A stretch of 64,000 nucleotides of DNA from Castor canadensis (GCF_047511655.1 NC_133399.1:5211333-5275332); one strand, 5' to 3'. Shown: positions 21,751 to 34,457, numbered from the stretch's first letter. Notes: generated by a model not told the origin, from the sequence alone. Numbers and translations are program-made.

Positions 21751-23831
21751 GGACATACCAGATGTTATGTGAGTTCCAAATGAGAAACAAGTCAAATACC
21801 CACTATGTGATCACCTGCTGGAAAATTATTCAAAGTTTTGTGGCAAGCATTCAAAAATACTTCCCATTTCTCACTTCCCTAGGAATAAACTGTTCAAGTG
21901 CACTTCATGGCCATTCATGACCTTGCCTTCCCACCTGTGTGTCTTCATGTCGCAGAACTCCCTCAGACTCTTCCCACTGGCCAGGCTCAGAGGAGACACC
22001 ATGTCCCCAAACACCGTGGCCCTCTGAGCTCCCGATCTTTTGCCTGCTGTCACCTTTACCTGGTAACACCTCATCCGCTTGTCTGGCTCACCTGAATTGC
22101 AATTACATTTTCTTTAGTATCACTTTAGACATCACTGCCTCTAAATGTATTGTCTTATCCCCTGGATGGGTCTTTGAATGATACTATGATCCCCCAGACC
22201 CTTGGGCTTCCATTGTAACAGCTTTGAGCACTCTAACAGCCTCTCAGAAAGAACCATGAGTAGCACACAGTAGAGGACACTTTTGTTCATACATTCTGTT
22301 CCCCGCATCTAGAATATTTCCATAGCAAATGAGCATGAAAGTCACATTTATTGAGTCCATAAGAAAACAAATAGATCAAGACATTCTGAGAACATAGAAG
22401 GGTCTGTGAAAGGGCCTGTGAAACAGTCAATTCATACAAGTGGCATTTGAACTGAGGGTCTTTGTAGGCATTCTGAGCATGACAAGAGGGAAACCCCAAA
22501 ACACAAACTGAAGATGGATGGTGATGGAGTGTAAAGGCTCCAGGTAATGACCAGTGTTGGTCCCATAGGAGCCCAGGTAAAATGCAGGGACATCCTTCAG
22601 GTTGAGGCCAGATTCCATAAATGGAATGAGGGAACCATGTCTTTACATCTCTATGCCCCAGGTAGGTCTGCCCCCGATCTGGATTTGTAGGGACACAGAA
22701 TTTGCCTCATGTGTGTTCACTGTGTGTTTGCTCTTCTCAGCAGGAACCTGGAGAGGACTGAGAGAGGGAGAGACCCTTGGCCAGCATGATAGTGCTGGGC
22801 CTCATGATCTCACCCTTTATCCATGCTGATGATACAGCAGGTGCTTATGTTGCACAGACACCCAAGAGGAAAGGGGTCAGGGCTCAGGCAGTGGGGTGCA
22901 GTGCAGATGGGCTGTGGGCCGTGATGCGTCTGACAGATCTACTTATATGAGTGTCCACCGTACAACATGTAATTGCCATGACTTTCGTAGTGTATATGGC
23001 TGTTGGTTCCCCTAGGATTTTCCTGGTTGGGATCTCGTTGGATAGAAACTTGAGGTCTGGAGAAGCAAAGAAAATTATTGAAATTGTTTCATAGTAAGGT
23101 TAAGTAAAAATGGAAGCACCATAGAGTGACCATCCAGATCAATATCTAGGCCATCATTACTTCTGAGATCCCTGGTCTCATCTTCCTTTATATCCAGAGG
23201 TGACCGTCCTTTCTAATTCTTTTTCCTCTTTTTAGAGACCAAAATGTTTTAAAATTTTAATGTAGAATACTTGCATAATCCTCATAAATATATAGTCTTG
23301 GAATAACCCCATTTGTTACCTTATTAGCAATGTATATACACTCTAAAGTTAGTGTGTACAATATTTTAAAACAAATACATCAAAAGTACATTGCTTAAAT
23401 CAAAAGTACATTTAAGCAATGACCTCCAAGGAAACAGATTTCAGGCACCATGTGGCATTTAGGAAGTTCTCTTTGCTTACATCATTCCTAATACGTGATG
23501 CTCTTTCTAGTTGTACCCTGTAGTTATCACAAAGCAGAGTTTTGCTCTGCGTTGCCTTCTTCAGATTTTCAGGAAGTTAGAGTGACATTCCAGCACCTCT
23601 AATACAGTGCTGAGGAGAATTCTCCCTGGTTCTTTGCCTGTGTGCTGCATACGGGCTGCTGGCTCAGTGATTTCTGCTCCACCAGACTCACACATCTCAC
23701 CAATTATGATCTGGGTGGTTTGAAGGTTATATTTTCTTCTTGTTTTTAATATCATTCTTTTTGTCTTCAAGTGCCAAAGCATCATAAATTTTTCACACAA
23801 TGGGAAAAATCCATGTTTTTCTTTCTTTTCT
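21751..23831. other. Unassigned 2.1-kb tract
   Basis: No gene recognised. The minus strand at 22314-22613 reads a 63-residue frame and is followed by an AATAAA (22350-22355 complement), which could be a decayed terminal exon; I cannot name it. Mirrored at 50658-52727. Confidence 0.35.
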
Positions 23832-24040
23832 TTTTGTTGGAACAGGGGATTGAAGTCAGGGCTTCACACTTGCAGATCAGGCATTCTACCACTTTGTCAC
23901 ACTCCCGGCCCATTTTACTCTGGTTATTTTGGAGGTGGAGTTTTGCAAACTATTTTCTTGTACTGGCCTGGAACAAATACACTCTGGAGCTCAGCCTCCC
24001 AAGCAGCTAAGATCGTAGGCATAAGCCACTGGCACCTGGA
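23832..24040 (-). repeat. SINE (B1-ID)
   Basis: Antisense: GGGGATTGAAGTCAGGGC then GGAGCTCAGCCTCCCAAGC. Right-arm copy 50449-50657. Confidence 0.85.
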
Positions 24041-24239
24041 CCAGCGACAGGCAGGTATTATTTTTTTTAATATACTCTATCCAATTTTCTTTTGAATTTT
24101 AGCAAGGGATTATTTTATAAAACAAGATAAAGTAGGATGAAGTGAAGAGGGAATAAAGGGAGGAATATTTTCTCTTCCCCACACAGAATATGGGCGACTC
24201 GTGTTATTTTTTATGTGACTATCCAGAATTTGGATTTGT

Positions 24240-24700
24240 TTGTGTCTTTCTCTCTTTTTTTCTTTTGTAGCTTTTCAACATGCATTTAACATACTTTGAT
24301 CATAGTCATCATACCCTTTCCCCTCCCCCATCCCCTTTATTTGTCCTGGTTGTCTCCATTCCACGTTCATGTCATCTTTCCCCTTCCATTCTATATGAGA
24401 AAAAACTTCTGCAATAATTGTCTTTCTGGGTCTGGTTTAATTTGCTTAACATCGTGCTCTCTTTTTCTGTCCATTTGCCTGCAAGTGACATGTTTCTCTT
24501 CTTCATGGTGATTAATATTCTATTGTGTCTACATGCCACATTTTCCTTATCCATTTATCCATTATGGGCACCTAGTTTCATTCCACAGTTGTGCTGTGTG
24601 AATTGTGAGTATCACAGCATGGTGTGCATACAGGTGTCTCTTGCGTGCTGACTTATATTCCTTCATGTGAGACAGTAGGGGTGTTATGGCTGGATTCACT
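24240..24700 (-). mobile_element. L1 3' end fragment, left-arm copy
   Basis: The minus strand reads the end of an L1: text equivalent to ORF2's last portion (ACACAATAGAATATTAATCA, then AGAAACATGTCACTTGCAGG), then a G-rich purine tract and an A-rich end at about 24262. 5'-truncated. Right-arm copy 49789-50249. Confidence 0.75.
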
Positions 24701-24831
24701 ATCTTCTAATTACTGTGTTTAGATTATTCACATTTAAAGAGATTATTGATATAGTGGATTAATAACTATGTCATTCCTAATTGTTTTCTATTTTCTTTTT
24801 TTGCTTTTCTTTCTTAATTTCTTTTTTTTTT

Positions 24832-24920
24832 TTTGGTTTGGTAGTACAGTGGTTTGAATTCAACCCCTCATGCTTGCTAGACAAGCGTGCTACCACTTGA
24901 GTCACATGTTCTGCTTCCTA
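24832..24920 (-). repeat. ID-type SINE
   Basis: Antisense: GTGGTTTGAATTCAACCCC, CTCATGCTTGCTAGACAAGC. Right-arm copy 49569-49657. Confidence 0.85.
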
Positions 24921-24939
24921 AGTGTGCCTTTAGACAATG

Positions 24940-25280
24940 CTGTGGTTTGTATATGCTTTGAGTGTGTCCTCAAGGGTTCAGGTGTTGGAAATTTGGGCCA
25001 CAATGTGGAGGTGCTGAAAGAGGGTGGGGTCTTTTAGAGGCAGGGACTAGTGGGAGGGGTCTCAAGACTGGCCTTTCTCCCCTTCTCTGGTTTCCAGTCA
25101 GGACATGTGATTGCTTCCTCTGTCTCAAGCTGCTGCCAAGTTGCTGTCTGCCATGCAGTCCTCAGCAGAGCCCAGCTGATGCCAGTGCCATGCCCTTGAA
25201 CCCTCAGAGGTGTGAGCTAAATAAACCTCTGTTATTTAGGAAGTTCCCATTTCATGTCTTCTGTGCTGGGGAGAAATGTA
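24940..25280 (+). repeat. MaLR-like LTR (family uncertain)
   Basis: Has the usual MaLR layout: GGTTTGTATATG near the start, GTGTTGGAAATTTGGGCC, GGCAGGGACTAGTGGGAGGG, then GTGAGCTAAATAAACCTCTG with a polyadenylation signal near the end. Right-arm copy 49209-49549. Confidence 0.5.
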
Positions 25281-25847
25281 TTATGATTCATATTGGTTGT
25301 CAACGTGACTGGGTTGAGCAAAGCCCAGGGCAGTTGTAGGGCACAGCTATGGGGGTGTTAGGAGAGAACTGGATCCTGAGGGCTCTGGCTGATTTGATGG
25401 AGATGATTATCTCCTTAAGTTTCTCGTGGTGCTTGGATCCTCTTCAATTCTTTTTTCATTATTTTACTCATGTATCCTCTCCCTAGTTTTCTTTTGCTCT
25501 TTTACTCTGTCTATACACATTTTGGCATTAACACACTTTTTAAAAAGGTCTTGTGTAGTATCTCACTGTCTGAGATTTCTCAAAGATGGTATATTAATGA
25601 GCCATGTCTTCATCATTATCTGTATTCTGTGATTTTGGTGTTGGAGAAAAGAGAACATTTGAATATTCTAACTGTATAAACTGGAAATCAGATTCTCCTA
25701 GTTTTTCTTGATGGCTTTTGTTGAAGGTTGCAGTTGTTACACTGTTTAGAGACTTTTGTATGGTACTTTTGGCAGTGATAGTATTCCCTTTGCTGTGTAT
25801 CTTTGAAGTTTTTCCCTTAGCTTCTTATTTATTTAGTTTCTTTATTT
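25281..25847. other. Unassigned sequence
   Basis: AT-rich; no feature supported. Mirrored at 48643-49208. Confidence 0.4.
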
Positions 25848-26055
25848 TTTATTGTTGGTACTGGGGTTTGAACTCAGCAGCTTACACTTGCCATGCAGGT
25901 GCATGAGTGCATGAGACACTCTACCAGACCTTTCTGTGTTGATATTTTTGAGATACGGTGTCTTGAACATTTTGCCCAGGCTGGCTGCCTACCACAATCC
26001 TCCTGATCTCTGTTTCCTGAGTATGTAGTGTTGTAGGGATGTCACTGGTGCCTGG
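25848..26055 (-). repeat. SINE (B1-ID)
   Basis: Antisense: GTACTGGGGTTTGAACTCAG then GCCCAGGCTGGCTGCC. It abuts the L1 3' portion. Right-arm copy 48435-48642. Confidence 0.88.
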
Positions 26056-27250
26056 GTATTTGTAACTTCCATATGATTGTTCATTTTATTAATGCATAGT
26101 TTTCTCCAGTTCCACCCATTTACTTCTCAACAACAAAATTTCATTCTTCTTCATAGCTGAGAAAAATTCCCTTGAATATCAATTCCATATTTTCTAAACC
26201 CATTCATCATTTGTAGGGAATCTGGACTGTGTCTATATCTGGGCTGTTGTGAATAGTGTTGCTATGAATATGGGTGTGCAAGTTTCTTTATTGTAACCTG
26301 CCTTGCGTTCCTTTGGGATATACCTATTTGTGGTATTGCTGGATCTTATGGTAGTTCTATTTTTAGTTTTCTGAGGAGCCTGCATACAGTTTTTCTATAA
26401 TGGTGTTCTAATTTACATTCCCACTAGCAGTGTATTAGGGGTCCTTCCCCCCACATCCTCACCAATATTTGTTGTTGTTTGTGTTGTTGATTCTAACAGT
26501 AGTGAGGTGGAATCGTATCCTGGTTTTGATTTGCATTTACTTTTTGTCCATGTTGAGAAATTCTTCATGTGTTTTTTGACCATCTTTATCCTTTGTAAAA
26601 TTTCAGTTCAACTCATTGCTCATTTCTTCATTGTGTCATTGATTCTTTGGGAGTTTCTTTTTTTTTTTTTTACCTCCCTGAAAATTCTGGTTATTTATCC
26701 TTGTCAGATGTGTAGGTGGCAAAGATTTTCTCCCATTCTGTGGGTTGTGGTGGGAATCCTTGGGGACTCTCGATGTGATTATGTGGTGCACTTTAGTCCC
26801 TAACAGTAGGACCCTTCTTACAATGGGTTCTTGCTGTAGCATGAGATGTTTGCTGAGAGGTTCAGTGAATTTTCTCTAAACTGGTTTGTTGTGCATGCTC
26901 TCCACCACCTGTTCATTTAAAGTCTTTCTCTGTAGGGTGCAGACTTCTGTACCACGTGGGATTCTTTCCTTCTCCCTTTCCCCCTTGGAGGAGAGATCTC
27001 CTTCCATTCCTACCACAGTGCCCAACCCCAGGAACTGGGGCACTCCACTCTCTTACCTTCTTCTCCCTGGTCTGTTTTCTATGCGCAGTTTCCATGTTCA
27101 CCCACAGCCTCTCACTCCAGGAGCTGTGCCTCCTCTGTGGTATTTTTTCTATCCTGCAGAGGACCAAACTCATGGTGTTTGTCTCTATTCTGCCATCCTG
27201 GAGCCTCTCCCTTATGTCTTTGTCTCTTTCTTATGGCTTTTTTCTTTCCT
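26056..27250 (-). mobile_element. L1 element, internally deleted, left-arm copy
   Basis: Minus strand: about 26750 down to 26056 is the 3' part of L1 ORF2 (CACAGAATGGGAGAAAATCT, then CATTCCCACTAGCAG complement text and on to the end). Minus strand 27250 to about 26850 resembles an L1 5' end, with GGCTCCAGGATGGCAGAATA near its start. About 5 kb that should separate the two is missing. The ORF2-derived part is secure; the 5' end assignment is less so. Right-arm copy about 47240-48434. Confidence 0.65.
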
Positions 27251-27539
27251 TTTCTTCCATCACAAAGATATTTGATTACTACCTATTAAGGAATTCAGTT
27301 TTGTATTTCATGTTTTAATGCATAATTTTATTATTGTCTGTGGTATAGAAGAATCTGCATTTTTCCAAAAAGTAACATAACAGTTTGTCCTCACTCAATG
27401 TATAAAAGACCTGGTTATCTCATCTACTACTGTACAATGTGTGAACCATGTTTCTTTTTCCATCTGGGCCCACTGAAGACTGCTTTCCTTTCTGTGATCT
27501 GTGTTCATCTCCACATTCAAAGTGTGTCTTCAATAGTGG

Positions 27540-27990
27540 ATTGTGTTAGTCACCTTTCTTTTATTGACACAAGATACCTGAGAGAAACAATTGAAAGGTG
27601 AAAATTTTATTTTGGTTCCTGGCTTCAGAGGTTTTGTTTGCTGGTCCTATTGTTTTGACCTATGGTGTGGCAAAACATCATTGTGGTGTCAAGGTGTCAT
27701 GGATGTCACCATTGCAAGCCAGGATGCTAATTGAAATTAAGGGGAAGGGGACAAGATACCCTTGCAAGGAATACCTCTATGTTCTACAGTCTCTATGCAC
27801 TCCCTAACTCCTGCAGTTTCTACCACCTCCCTATATTCTACTTAATTATGAACCCATCAGTAGATTGATCCCTTTATGAAATCACAGTCTACGTGGTACA
27901 GTTTCTTCCCTAAAGCTGCACTTCTGAGCATTGATGCATTGGAGACCAGGCCTTCAATGTATGTGTCTTTGGAGGACATTCCAGATACAA
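27540..27990 (-). repeat. Interspersed repeat, MaLR- or DNA-transposon-like (family uncertain)
   Basis: Resembles a common mammalian repeat: GATACCTGAGAGAAACAA, then TTTCTACCACCTCCC, TTATGAACCCATCAG and GGAGGACATTCCAGATAC in order. Right-arm copy 46502-46952. Confidence 0.45.
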
Positions 27991-28106
27991 ACAATAATAG
28001 TGAGTTTCCAATTTTTGTGTGTCTACTAGGCACCTGTCACATTCTTCCTTAAAAACAGATTTTTCGTGGTTTTTATTATTTGCTTGTTTATTTTTCTCTG
28101 TTTTCT

Positions 28107-28208
28107 TTTGAAACAAGTCTTCCTGTGGTAGTCCAGGCAGGTAGCAAACTCTGGATCCTCATGCCCCATCCTACACTGTTATGATTGCACCATGTGACAA
28201 GTGCCTGG
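28107..28208 (-). repeat. B1-type SINE fragment
   Basis: Antisense: AACAAGTCTTCCTGTGG to GTGCCTGG. Right-arm copy 46284-46385, which carries a 9-bp tandem duplication. Confidence 0.6.
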
Positions 28209-28492
28209 TTCTCCAAAACCTTACATTTCAGACATTCACTATTTATCCTAGATTTGGTAAAATAGTTTTTGCTGGACTAATTAAAAGTACATTTTGTAAT
28301 TAGCATTTTATAAATGTGTGTGGAAGGTGACATGGTGGTGACATTGAGTTCTTTGTAGAACATGTCTCATCCTTTCCACTGTGTCATTGTCCTTGGACAT
28401 TTTCCAATAAGAGCCATGGCATATTTCCATTAACATAGTGAATTATCATTCATGAATCGTTTTTAGTCATAAGGTTGGTCTGTAAGTAACCC

Positions 28493-28692
28493 AGAGCTGG
28501 GTGTTTGTGGCTAATGCCTGTATGCTTGCTACTCCAGAGGCAGACTTCTAGGGGATCATGGTTCAAACCTAGCCCCAAGGCAAATAGTTTGGGAGACCCT
28601 ATCTGGAAAATACCCACACCAAGGCAGGACTGGTGCAGTGGCTCAAGCAGTACAGTGTCTGCCTAGTTTAAACCCCAGTTGATCCGCTCCCA
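28493..28692 (+). repeat. SINE (B1-ID) with GAA-repeat tail
   Basis: GCTGGGTGTTTGTGGCTAAT to TTTAAACCCCAGTTGATCC; its tail passes into the GAA microsatellite. Right-arm copy 45790-45991. Confidence 0.85.
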
Positions 28693-28776
28693 CAAGAAGA
28701 AGAAGAAGAGGAAGAAGGAGAAGAAGAGAAAGAGGAAGAAGAAGAAGAAGAAGAAGAAGAAGAAGAAGAAGAAGAA
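28693..28776 (+). repeat. (GAA)n microsatellite, left arm
   Basis: Imperfect GAA/GGA start and then a pure run of 14 GAA units at 28735-28776. The right-arm tract has 21 pure units. Confidence 0.97.
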
Positions 28777-28814
28777 TACAGCTATAGAAAAAAAAGAAAG
28801 CAAAACCAAAAAAT

Positions 28815-29290
28815 GTGACAAGCTGTGTTAAATATTGTCAGACCAGCTGATTAGATGTTCATTGTCCAGAATATATTTTGAGGCTCTTTCTATTGAGCAT
28901 GACAGGAATTCCAAGACTTCCTGAGTTAAACAAGTACCATGTTGTTGACATAAACTGTTTGGAACACCAATCCCCTATTGTCAGAGTGGTGAAGCCCATG
29001 TCTATGTATTTCCCATACACTAGCAAAGGTTTAACCTTGTCCCCAGGCATTCATAAGAATGTGCCATCTCAGGATGGCTAGTGTTTATGTTCTTGTGCTC
29101 ACTCCTTAGTAGGATTTTGTTATGAGAAGTCCTGAAGACCCAGTGTATGGAGGGTGGGGTGATCTTGTTCTGCTGTAGCTTCACCACGTAGTTCTAAACT
29201 ACTATCAGAATTGCTGTGAGACAGGGTGTGAGTATGGATGGATGGTAAGAGTTGCACATTGCAAAAATAAATCAGTGTGCCTAAAGAATC
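28815..29290 (+). other. Upstream region of zinc-finger unit 2
   Basis: Paralogous to 16161-16660 of unit 1. The homology ends before the KRAB exon: no KRAB coding sequence is found here. Mirrored at about 45172-45647. Confidence 0.65.
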
Positions 29291-29307
29291 CTGTAGTGAC
29301 AATATTT

Positions 29308-29500
29308 TTTTGTTATGTTGGGACTTGGGTTTGAAATCAAGGCTTCATGATGGTTGGGCAGGAAATCTACCTCTTGAGTCACCCCGTCAGCCTTGTTTGT
29401 GTCAGGTATTTTCAGAATAGGGTTAGATACCTATTTCCGGGGCTACCTTTGAACACATATCCTCCTGAATCACTAGTATAATAGGCGTGATCCACCTGTA
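29308..29500 (-). repeat. SINE (B1-ID), diverged
   Basis: Antisense: GACTTGGGTTTGAAATCAAG, then CCTCCTGAATCACTAG. Right-arm copy 44962-45154. Confidence 0.75.
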
Positions 29501-29771
29501 TCCCATTAGTGACAAGAACTTTGGAAGGCAAGATAGTGAACTAATATGTTCAGTTTCCAACTGACCTAACCCAAGAAATTTTCTACAAAAATGCATATAA
29601 GTTGAAAATACAAGTTGGATAATGAACTGAATTGTTCTAATATTGAAAACATGCCACATGGGACATTTATTATGTACACAAATGTTGTTACAAGCACAAA
29701 AAATTATAGCATGACAAATATACCTTAAAGCTTTTGGTTATAAGATATGTATGATACAAAAGTGAATATTG

Positions 29772-30078
29772 TAGCTGGATGCTGGGACTAAAGTCTGTAA
29801 TTCTAGTTCCTTGGGAGGCAGAGATCAGAGGATTGCATTTCAATGCCAGCCTGGTCAAAATTAACTCGATCCTATCTGAAAAATAATCAAATCTAATAGT
29901 GCACCTTCCTTGCAGGTTTGAAGCACTGAGTTCAAACCCAATGTCCCTTCCTGCACCCATAAATACAGCAACCAATGCAAAATGGCTAGTGGAATACCTC
30001 AAATGTTCAGCACCTGCCTAGAGAGTACAAGCCCCAGAGATCAATCGCCAGTACCCTACCTCACCCCACCAAAAAAGT
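29772..30078 (+). repeat. SINE (B1-ID) with duplicated ID part
   Basis: CTTGGGAGGCAGAGATCAG, GCCAGCCTGGTCAAAA, then two ID-like ends (GAGTTCAAACCCAATGTCCC and later CCAGTACCCTACCTCACCCC). Right-arm copy 44384-44690. Confidence 0.75.
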
Positions 30079-30329
30079 GAATTTTGAGTTTAGGATGTCT
30101 TCACAATATCTCATTTTATATTTGCAAGTGTTTCAAGGTAATCAGTGGTTTTAGTCCCAAGAATTTTGTGTGAAGAATACTACAGCACATTTAAAAGGAC
30201 ATACAGAGAAAGAGTAATGTAGATGGTGTAAATTTGATCAAACATTATATGCCTTTATGTAAACATCACAGTGAATCTCCTATGTGCAATTATTTTATCC
30301 TAATAATTTTTATAAAAGGTAAAATATGT

Positions 30330-30435
30330 GTTGGGGGCACATGTCTGTATTTCCTGGTAGCCATAACAATGACACACATGGGTCAGGAGTTGGAGACCAG
30401 CCCAAGCAACACAGAAACAGTCTCTAAACTAAGTA
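30330..30435 (+). repeat. B1-like SINE fragment
   Basis: GGTCAGGAGTTGGAGACCAG and GCAACACAGAAACAGTCTC. Right-arm copy 44027-44132. Confidence 0.6.
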
Positions 30436-30859
30436 AACAGATGTAACATACCCTTTCAGCATTTTCAAAATCATTACTTTGTCAACAGTATTAAGAAACA
30501 CTCTATGAATACCATTTTCCCAGCTGGTACTGCGGTGAGAATTGAAGGCTTCATTCTTCCTAGATAGGTGCTATTTCACACGAGCTGTACACCTAAGACC
30601 TCATTACCATCATTTTGATAATAATTTTTCTCAGGCCATTGTGCAGAGCATTCAGTCCACTCATGTTCAGAAACTGTTGGAGTACATAAAACAGTAAGTT
30701 AAATAATGAATGAAATCTTACCAATGGGCTTCCCATTTTGCATAGATGTGAAGCAGTCAAGAGACCCTGTGAACACTCATTAGGGAGTTACTGTGGAGAA
30801 ATCTGCACCTAGATTGCAGATACTACTATGAGTAGGAAGACGCTTCCTAGAATAAAACT

Positions 30860-32300
30860 ATGCAAAGCCCTGTGTGTGGAGAAGTCCTCACTGGTCATTC
30901 ATCTCTAAATGTGGCCATCACAGTTCAGACTGAACACAATTTACGTGAGTATGGGGAGTATTCAGAGATCCTCTATAAATATAAGGAATACAGGAAAGCC
31001 TTCAGTCACCATGAGTGCTTTCAGAAACATGTAAGAAACTCACAGTAGAGAGAAACTCTACAAATGTAAACAATGTGGAGAGGATTTCAGTAGACATAGC
31101 TTTGTTCAGATATACACAAAACCTCATCTTGGAGTGTGCATGTGTAAGCAATGTGGGAAAGGTTTCATGACTCTAACAGATTTTCACAGACACATGGTAA
31201 CACACATTGGAGGAGAATCTTTAACATGTAAGGTATGCAGCACAGCCTATGGTCATGTCAGTGTCCTTCAAAGACATGAGCAAATTCATATGGGAGAGAA
31301 ATCATATGAATGCAAGGAGTGTGGGAAACCTTTTGGGCATCACAATTTACTTCAATACCATTAAAGGTGCATAGTGAAAAGAAACACTATAAGGTTGGAG
31401 GCATGGTTCAAGTGCTAGAGCATCTGCTAGTAAGCATGAGGCCCTGAGTTCAAACCCCAGTACAGCCAAAAATAAAAGTTGCAAAAAAAAAAAAGAAAAA
31501 AAAAAAAGAAATGCTATGACTGCCAGCAATGTGGGAAAGGCTTCAGTGTGTCCCATAATCTTCAAATACATGAAAGAATTCACACACAGGAGGAGATTCT
31601 ATACATGTAAATTATGTGGTCAAGCCGTCACTTATTCTAGTAACATTAGAAGACATGAAAGGGCTCATACTAGAGAGAAGCCCTATGTTTGTCAGCAATG
31701 TGGGAAAGGCTTCAGTAATTCTAGTGTGTTGGGAAGACATTTAGATAGTCACACTGAAAAGAAACCTTATGTATATATGTAAGCAGTGTGGGAAAACCAT
31801 CATTCATTACAATAACGATAAAAGACATGAACAAACATACACTGGAGAAAGATCATATGAATGTGAGGTTTGCAGACATCCTTCAGTTATTTTGGTCTTC
31901 TTTGAGTTCATGAAAAATAGCAGGTAAGTTATGTGGTGAATCTCAGTTCTTCCAATAACTGTTGAAAACATACAAGGAACCACGTTGGAGAGAAACCTTA
32001 TGAATGCAAACAGTGTGGCAAAGATTTTAGTGATTGTAGTACCTTTCAAGAACATGAATGCATTCACAATAAAGAGAACCCCTATGTATATAAGCAGTGT
32101 GGGAAAACTGCTTTATTCTGCTTCTTTCCAGATGCATAAAAGAATTCATGCTGGAGAGAAGCCATATGTATGTAAGCAATGCAGGAAAGGTTTATTTATT
32201 CCAATGCCTCTCAAGTACACAGATGAACTCACACCGGGGAGAATCCCTATGGCGGTAAGTGGAATGGGAAGACTTCACTTATTCTAGTGCTCTTTGAATA
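30860..32300 (+). pseudogene. C2H2 zinc-finger exon (unit 2), left-arm copy
   Basis: Tandem finger remnants in shifting frames, e.g. CKQCGKGFMTLTDFHRHMVTH (31137+), YECKECGKPFGHHNLLQYH ended by [66 protein letters not shown]. Linkers of the GEKPYVC/REKPYVC type are preserved. Roughly ten to twelve fingers can be counted, including degenerate ones. It is disabled by in-frame stops, several frameshifts and an ID SINE inserted between fingers at 31388-31509. A one-base deletion near 32193 is present in this arm only. Such proteins usually bind DNA and repress transposable elements; no KRAB exon lies in this unit. Confidence 0.9.
31388..31509 (+). repeat. ID-type SINE inserted in the zinc-finger exon
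   Basis: CATGGTTCAAGTGCTAGAGC, GAGTTCAAACCCCAGTACAG and an A-rich tail, flanked by AAGAAACACTAT and AAGAAATGCTAT. The right-arm copy (42953-43074) has a TTTA-repeat tail in place of the A run. Confidence 0.92.
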
Positions 32301-32394
32301 CATGAGAGAAATCACAGTGGAGAGAAACTGCTTGTATGTAAAACATGTGGTAACCCTTCATTTCCTCCAGTGACTGTACAAAACATACAGGGAC

Positions 32395-32830
32395 TCACCC
32401 TGGGAAGAATGCCTAACTTTAGAATAAGGAACACATAACCCTAGTAGCAATATGAGACCACTGTGACGAGAATAACATCAATATGACGTGTGTGGGAATG
32501 CCTTCAGTCATCTTATTTCACTTCCCAGATACATGGTGCATACTGTGTCAGGAAGCCTTGATTAGAAGAGATACATGAAGTTCTCCTGATGGCACATATA
32601 AAAGATGCCCTCTGTACCCAATCTGAGTGTGGAAAATAAAAGTATGTTGCCATTGGTGACTGATAGTTTTAAAGTCCTTTGAAAATTCCTCATGCAGTAG
32701 AGGAATATTCACTTCACTATAAATGTTAGTGAAGTGAATATTTTAATGCAAAGATATTTGTGTAGAATGCTCCAGAAAACAGATGCCTGAATAAAATGTT
32801 TTTCAAGTCATAAATGTCTTGTGTTCATCA
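32395..32830 (+). pseudogene. Zinc-finger 3' end (unit 2)
   Basis: Follows the finger exon. Similar to 17040-17470. Contains AATAAA-type signals (GGAAAATAAAAG near 32634). Right-arm copy about 41631-42066. Confidence 0.65.
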
Positions 32831-33261
32831 GTGGTTATTTATAAAATAGATAGGCAGAATAATGTTTCAATGTAGATCTTTTCCAATACCTGACATGCAG
32901 TACAGTGCTCTTCCAATTGCACATTTCTGATTAGGAAATGGTAAAGAACTGATACTGCACAGGGCAATGCATTTGATATATTACATGAGCTATTCAAAAA
33001 TTAATTAGAAAATCTCGCTTAAATACCCTTCCCAAATGAAGGCACTGGGAGTGCTTTAGAATACTTTATGTTTGGCTATGATATTCACTAGATTAAGTTT
33101 GTTTATTAGGGTAAGCAAACTTTCAATTAACGATATTTTCAACACGTGAATTGGAGAGACATCTGTCAACTTCTTCTATTTTTAGCAACAACTTGGGAAG
33201 AATTCTGTCTCTTCTCGGCGTTGTATGCAAAAATGGTACATTGAATGATTAGTAAATACTG
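32831..33261. other. Unassigned AT-rich sequence
   Basis: No feature supported. Mirrored at 41199-41630. Confidence 0.4.
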
Positions 33262-33630
33262 GGCTCCTTTTGTTGCAGTACTGGGGTTTGCACTCATGGA
33301 CTTCCAGTTGATAGGCAGGCACCCTATAGTTTGAACCATGCCTGTAGTCCTTTTTGCCTTAGTTATTTATCAAATAGTGTCTTGCATTTGGCCCAGGTCA
33401 GCTGGATCCTTATTCTTTCTATTTATCCTTCCTAAATTTCTAGGATGACAGATGTGAACAACTGTGCTCAGTTATTGGTTGAGATGGGGTCTTGCTAAGT
33501 TTTGTATTGCCCAGGTGTCCTGGAACTGTGATGCTCCTGATGTCTTCCTCCCCAATAGTTATGATTACAACCATGATATTCAGGTTTGCTAGGCATGTGC
33601 TGTGCTGCTTAAGCTGTAACTCCGGCCCAA
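33262..33630 (-). repeat. Two adjoining SINE units (B1-ID)
   Basis: Antisense: GTACTGGGGTTTGCACTCAT, GGCCCAGGTCAGCTGGATCC, then a second B1 unit with GCCCAGGTGTCCTGGAACTG and an ID-like end at GCTTAAGCTGTAACTCCGG. Right-arm copy 40830-41198. Confidence 0.75.
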
Positions 33631-34229
33631 ATTTGACAGAGTTATAGTCTATACAATATTTCTGGATTGCAACTCATAGAAATTTTATGATGTACTGATA
33701 TCCGATGAACATCTGTAAAAGGTGTATGTTTGCTTTTTATGATTTAAATTCCATGTTTTCTAAAGAGCTTAAAATATTCATTAGCCTATTTATAAATAGC
33801 ATTAACTCCACAGGAATCCATTGTTGATAAGGAGTATTTCCAAAATCTGTGTTAAAATTTCACACCCACACTTATAATTTCTAGCTTTTTATGGTTTAGC
33901 TACTTTTATTTTTACATAGTTGAACTTGTGTTCATTACTTCTTACTTGATATTCCAGGGAAATATTGTATACATTTGTGATTTCATACTCACAATTTTTA
34001 TTCTTTTCTAACAAGCATAAGCATTATTATTTGTCAAGTCAGTAATAATAAAACAGAATGAAAGGGCTAAGGACATAAACTGGTGGTAAAGCACTGTTTT
34101 CTAGCCTTGCTAAATTATCAGGAGAGGTGGACTGCCATTATCCATGCCTGCCTCCAGTGGCTCCAAAGGTAGGCACATTTTTTAACTTTCATCAATATTA
34201 ATAAAAATGCAAATATTACCTAAACTATG
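33631..34229. other. Unassigned AT-rich sequence
   Basis: No feature supported. Mirrored at 40231-40829. Confidence 0.4.
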
Positions 34230-34313
34230 TCTCTGTTTTGGTGTTGCTAGGGCTTGAACTCAGGTTTTCATGCTTGCTAGGCAGGTGCTCTACCACATGA
34301 GCCAGCACTAAAC
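34230..34313 (-). repeat. ID-type SINE
   Basis: Antisense: GGGCTTGAACTCAGG, GCTTGCTAGGCAGGTGCTC. Right-arm copy 40147-40230. Confidence 0.9.
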
Positions 34314-34457
34314 CATGTCTTAAACTATGTCTTAAAACCTTAATGTGTTGGTCTATTTATCTTTGTCACTGTGATCAATAATAAGATCCATTATCCTTTT
34401 ATAGATGAGGAAAAGGAGGCTCATGGAAATTCAGCAAGTTGTTTAAAAGCACAGAGT

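Noticed and set aside
28693-28776. GAA tract as a CRISPR-like or coding repeat
   Set aside because: It is a trinucleotide microsatellite in a SINE tail with no spacers.
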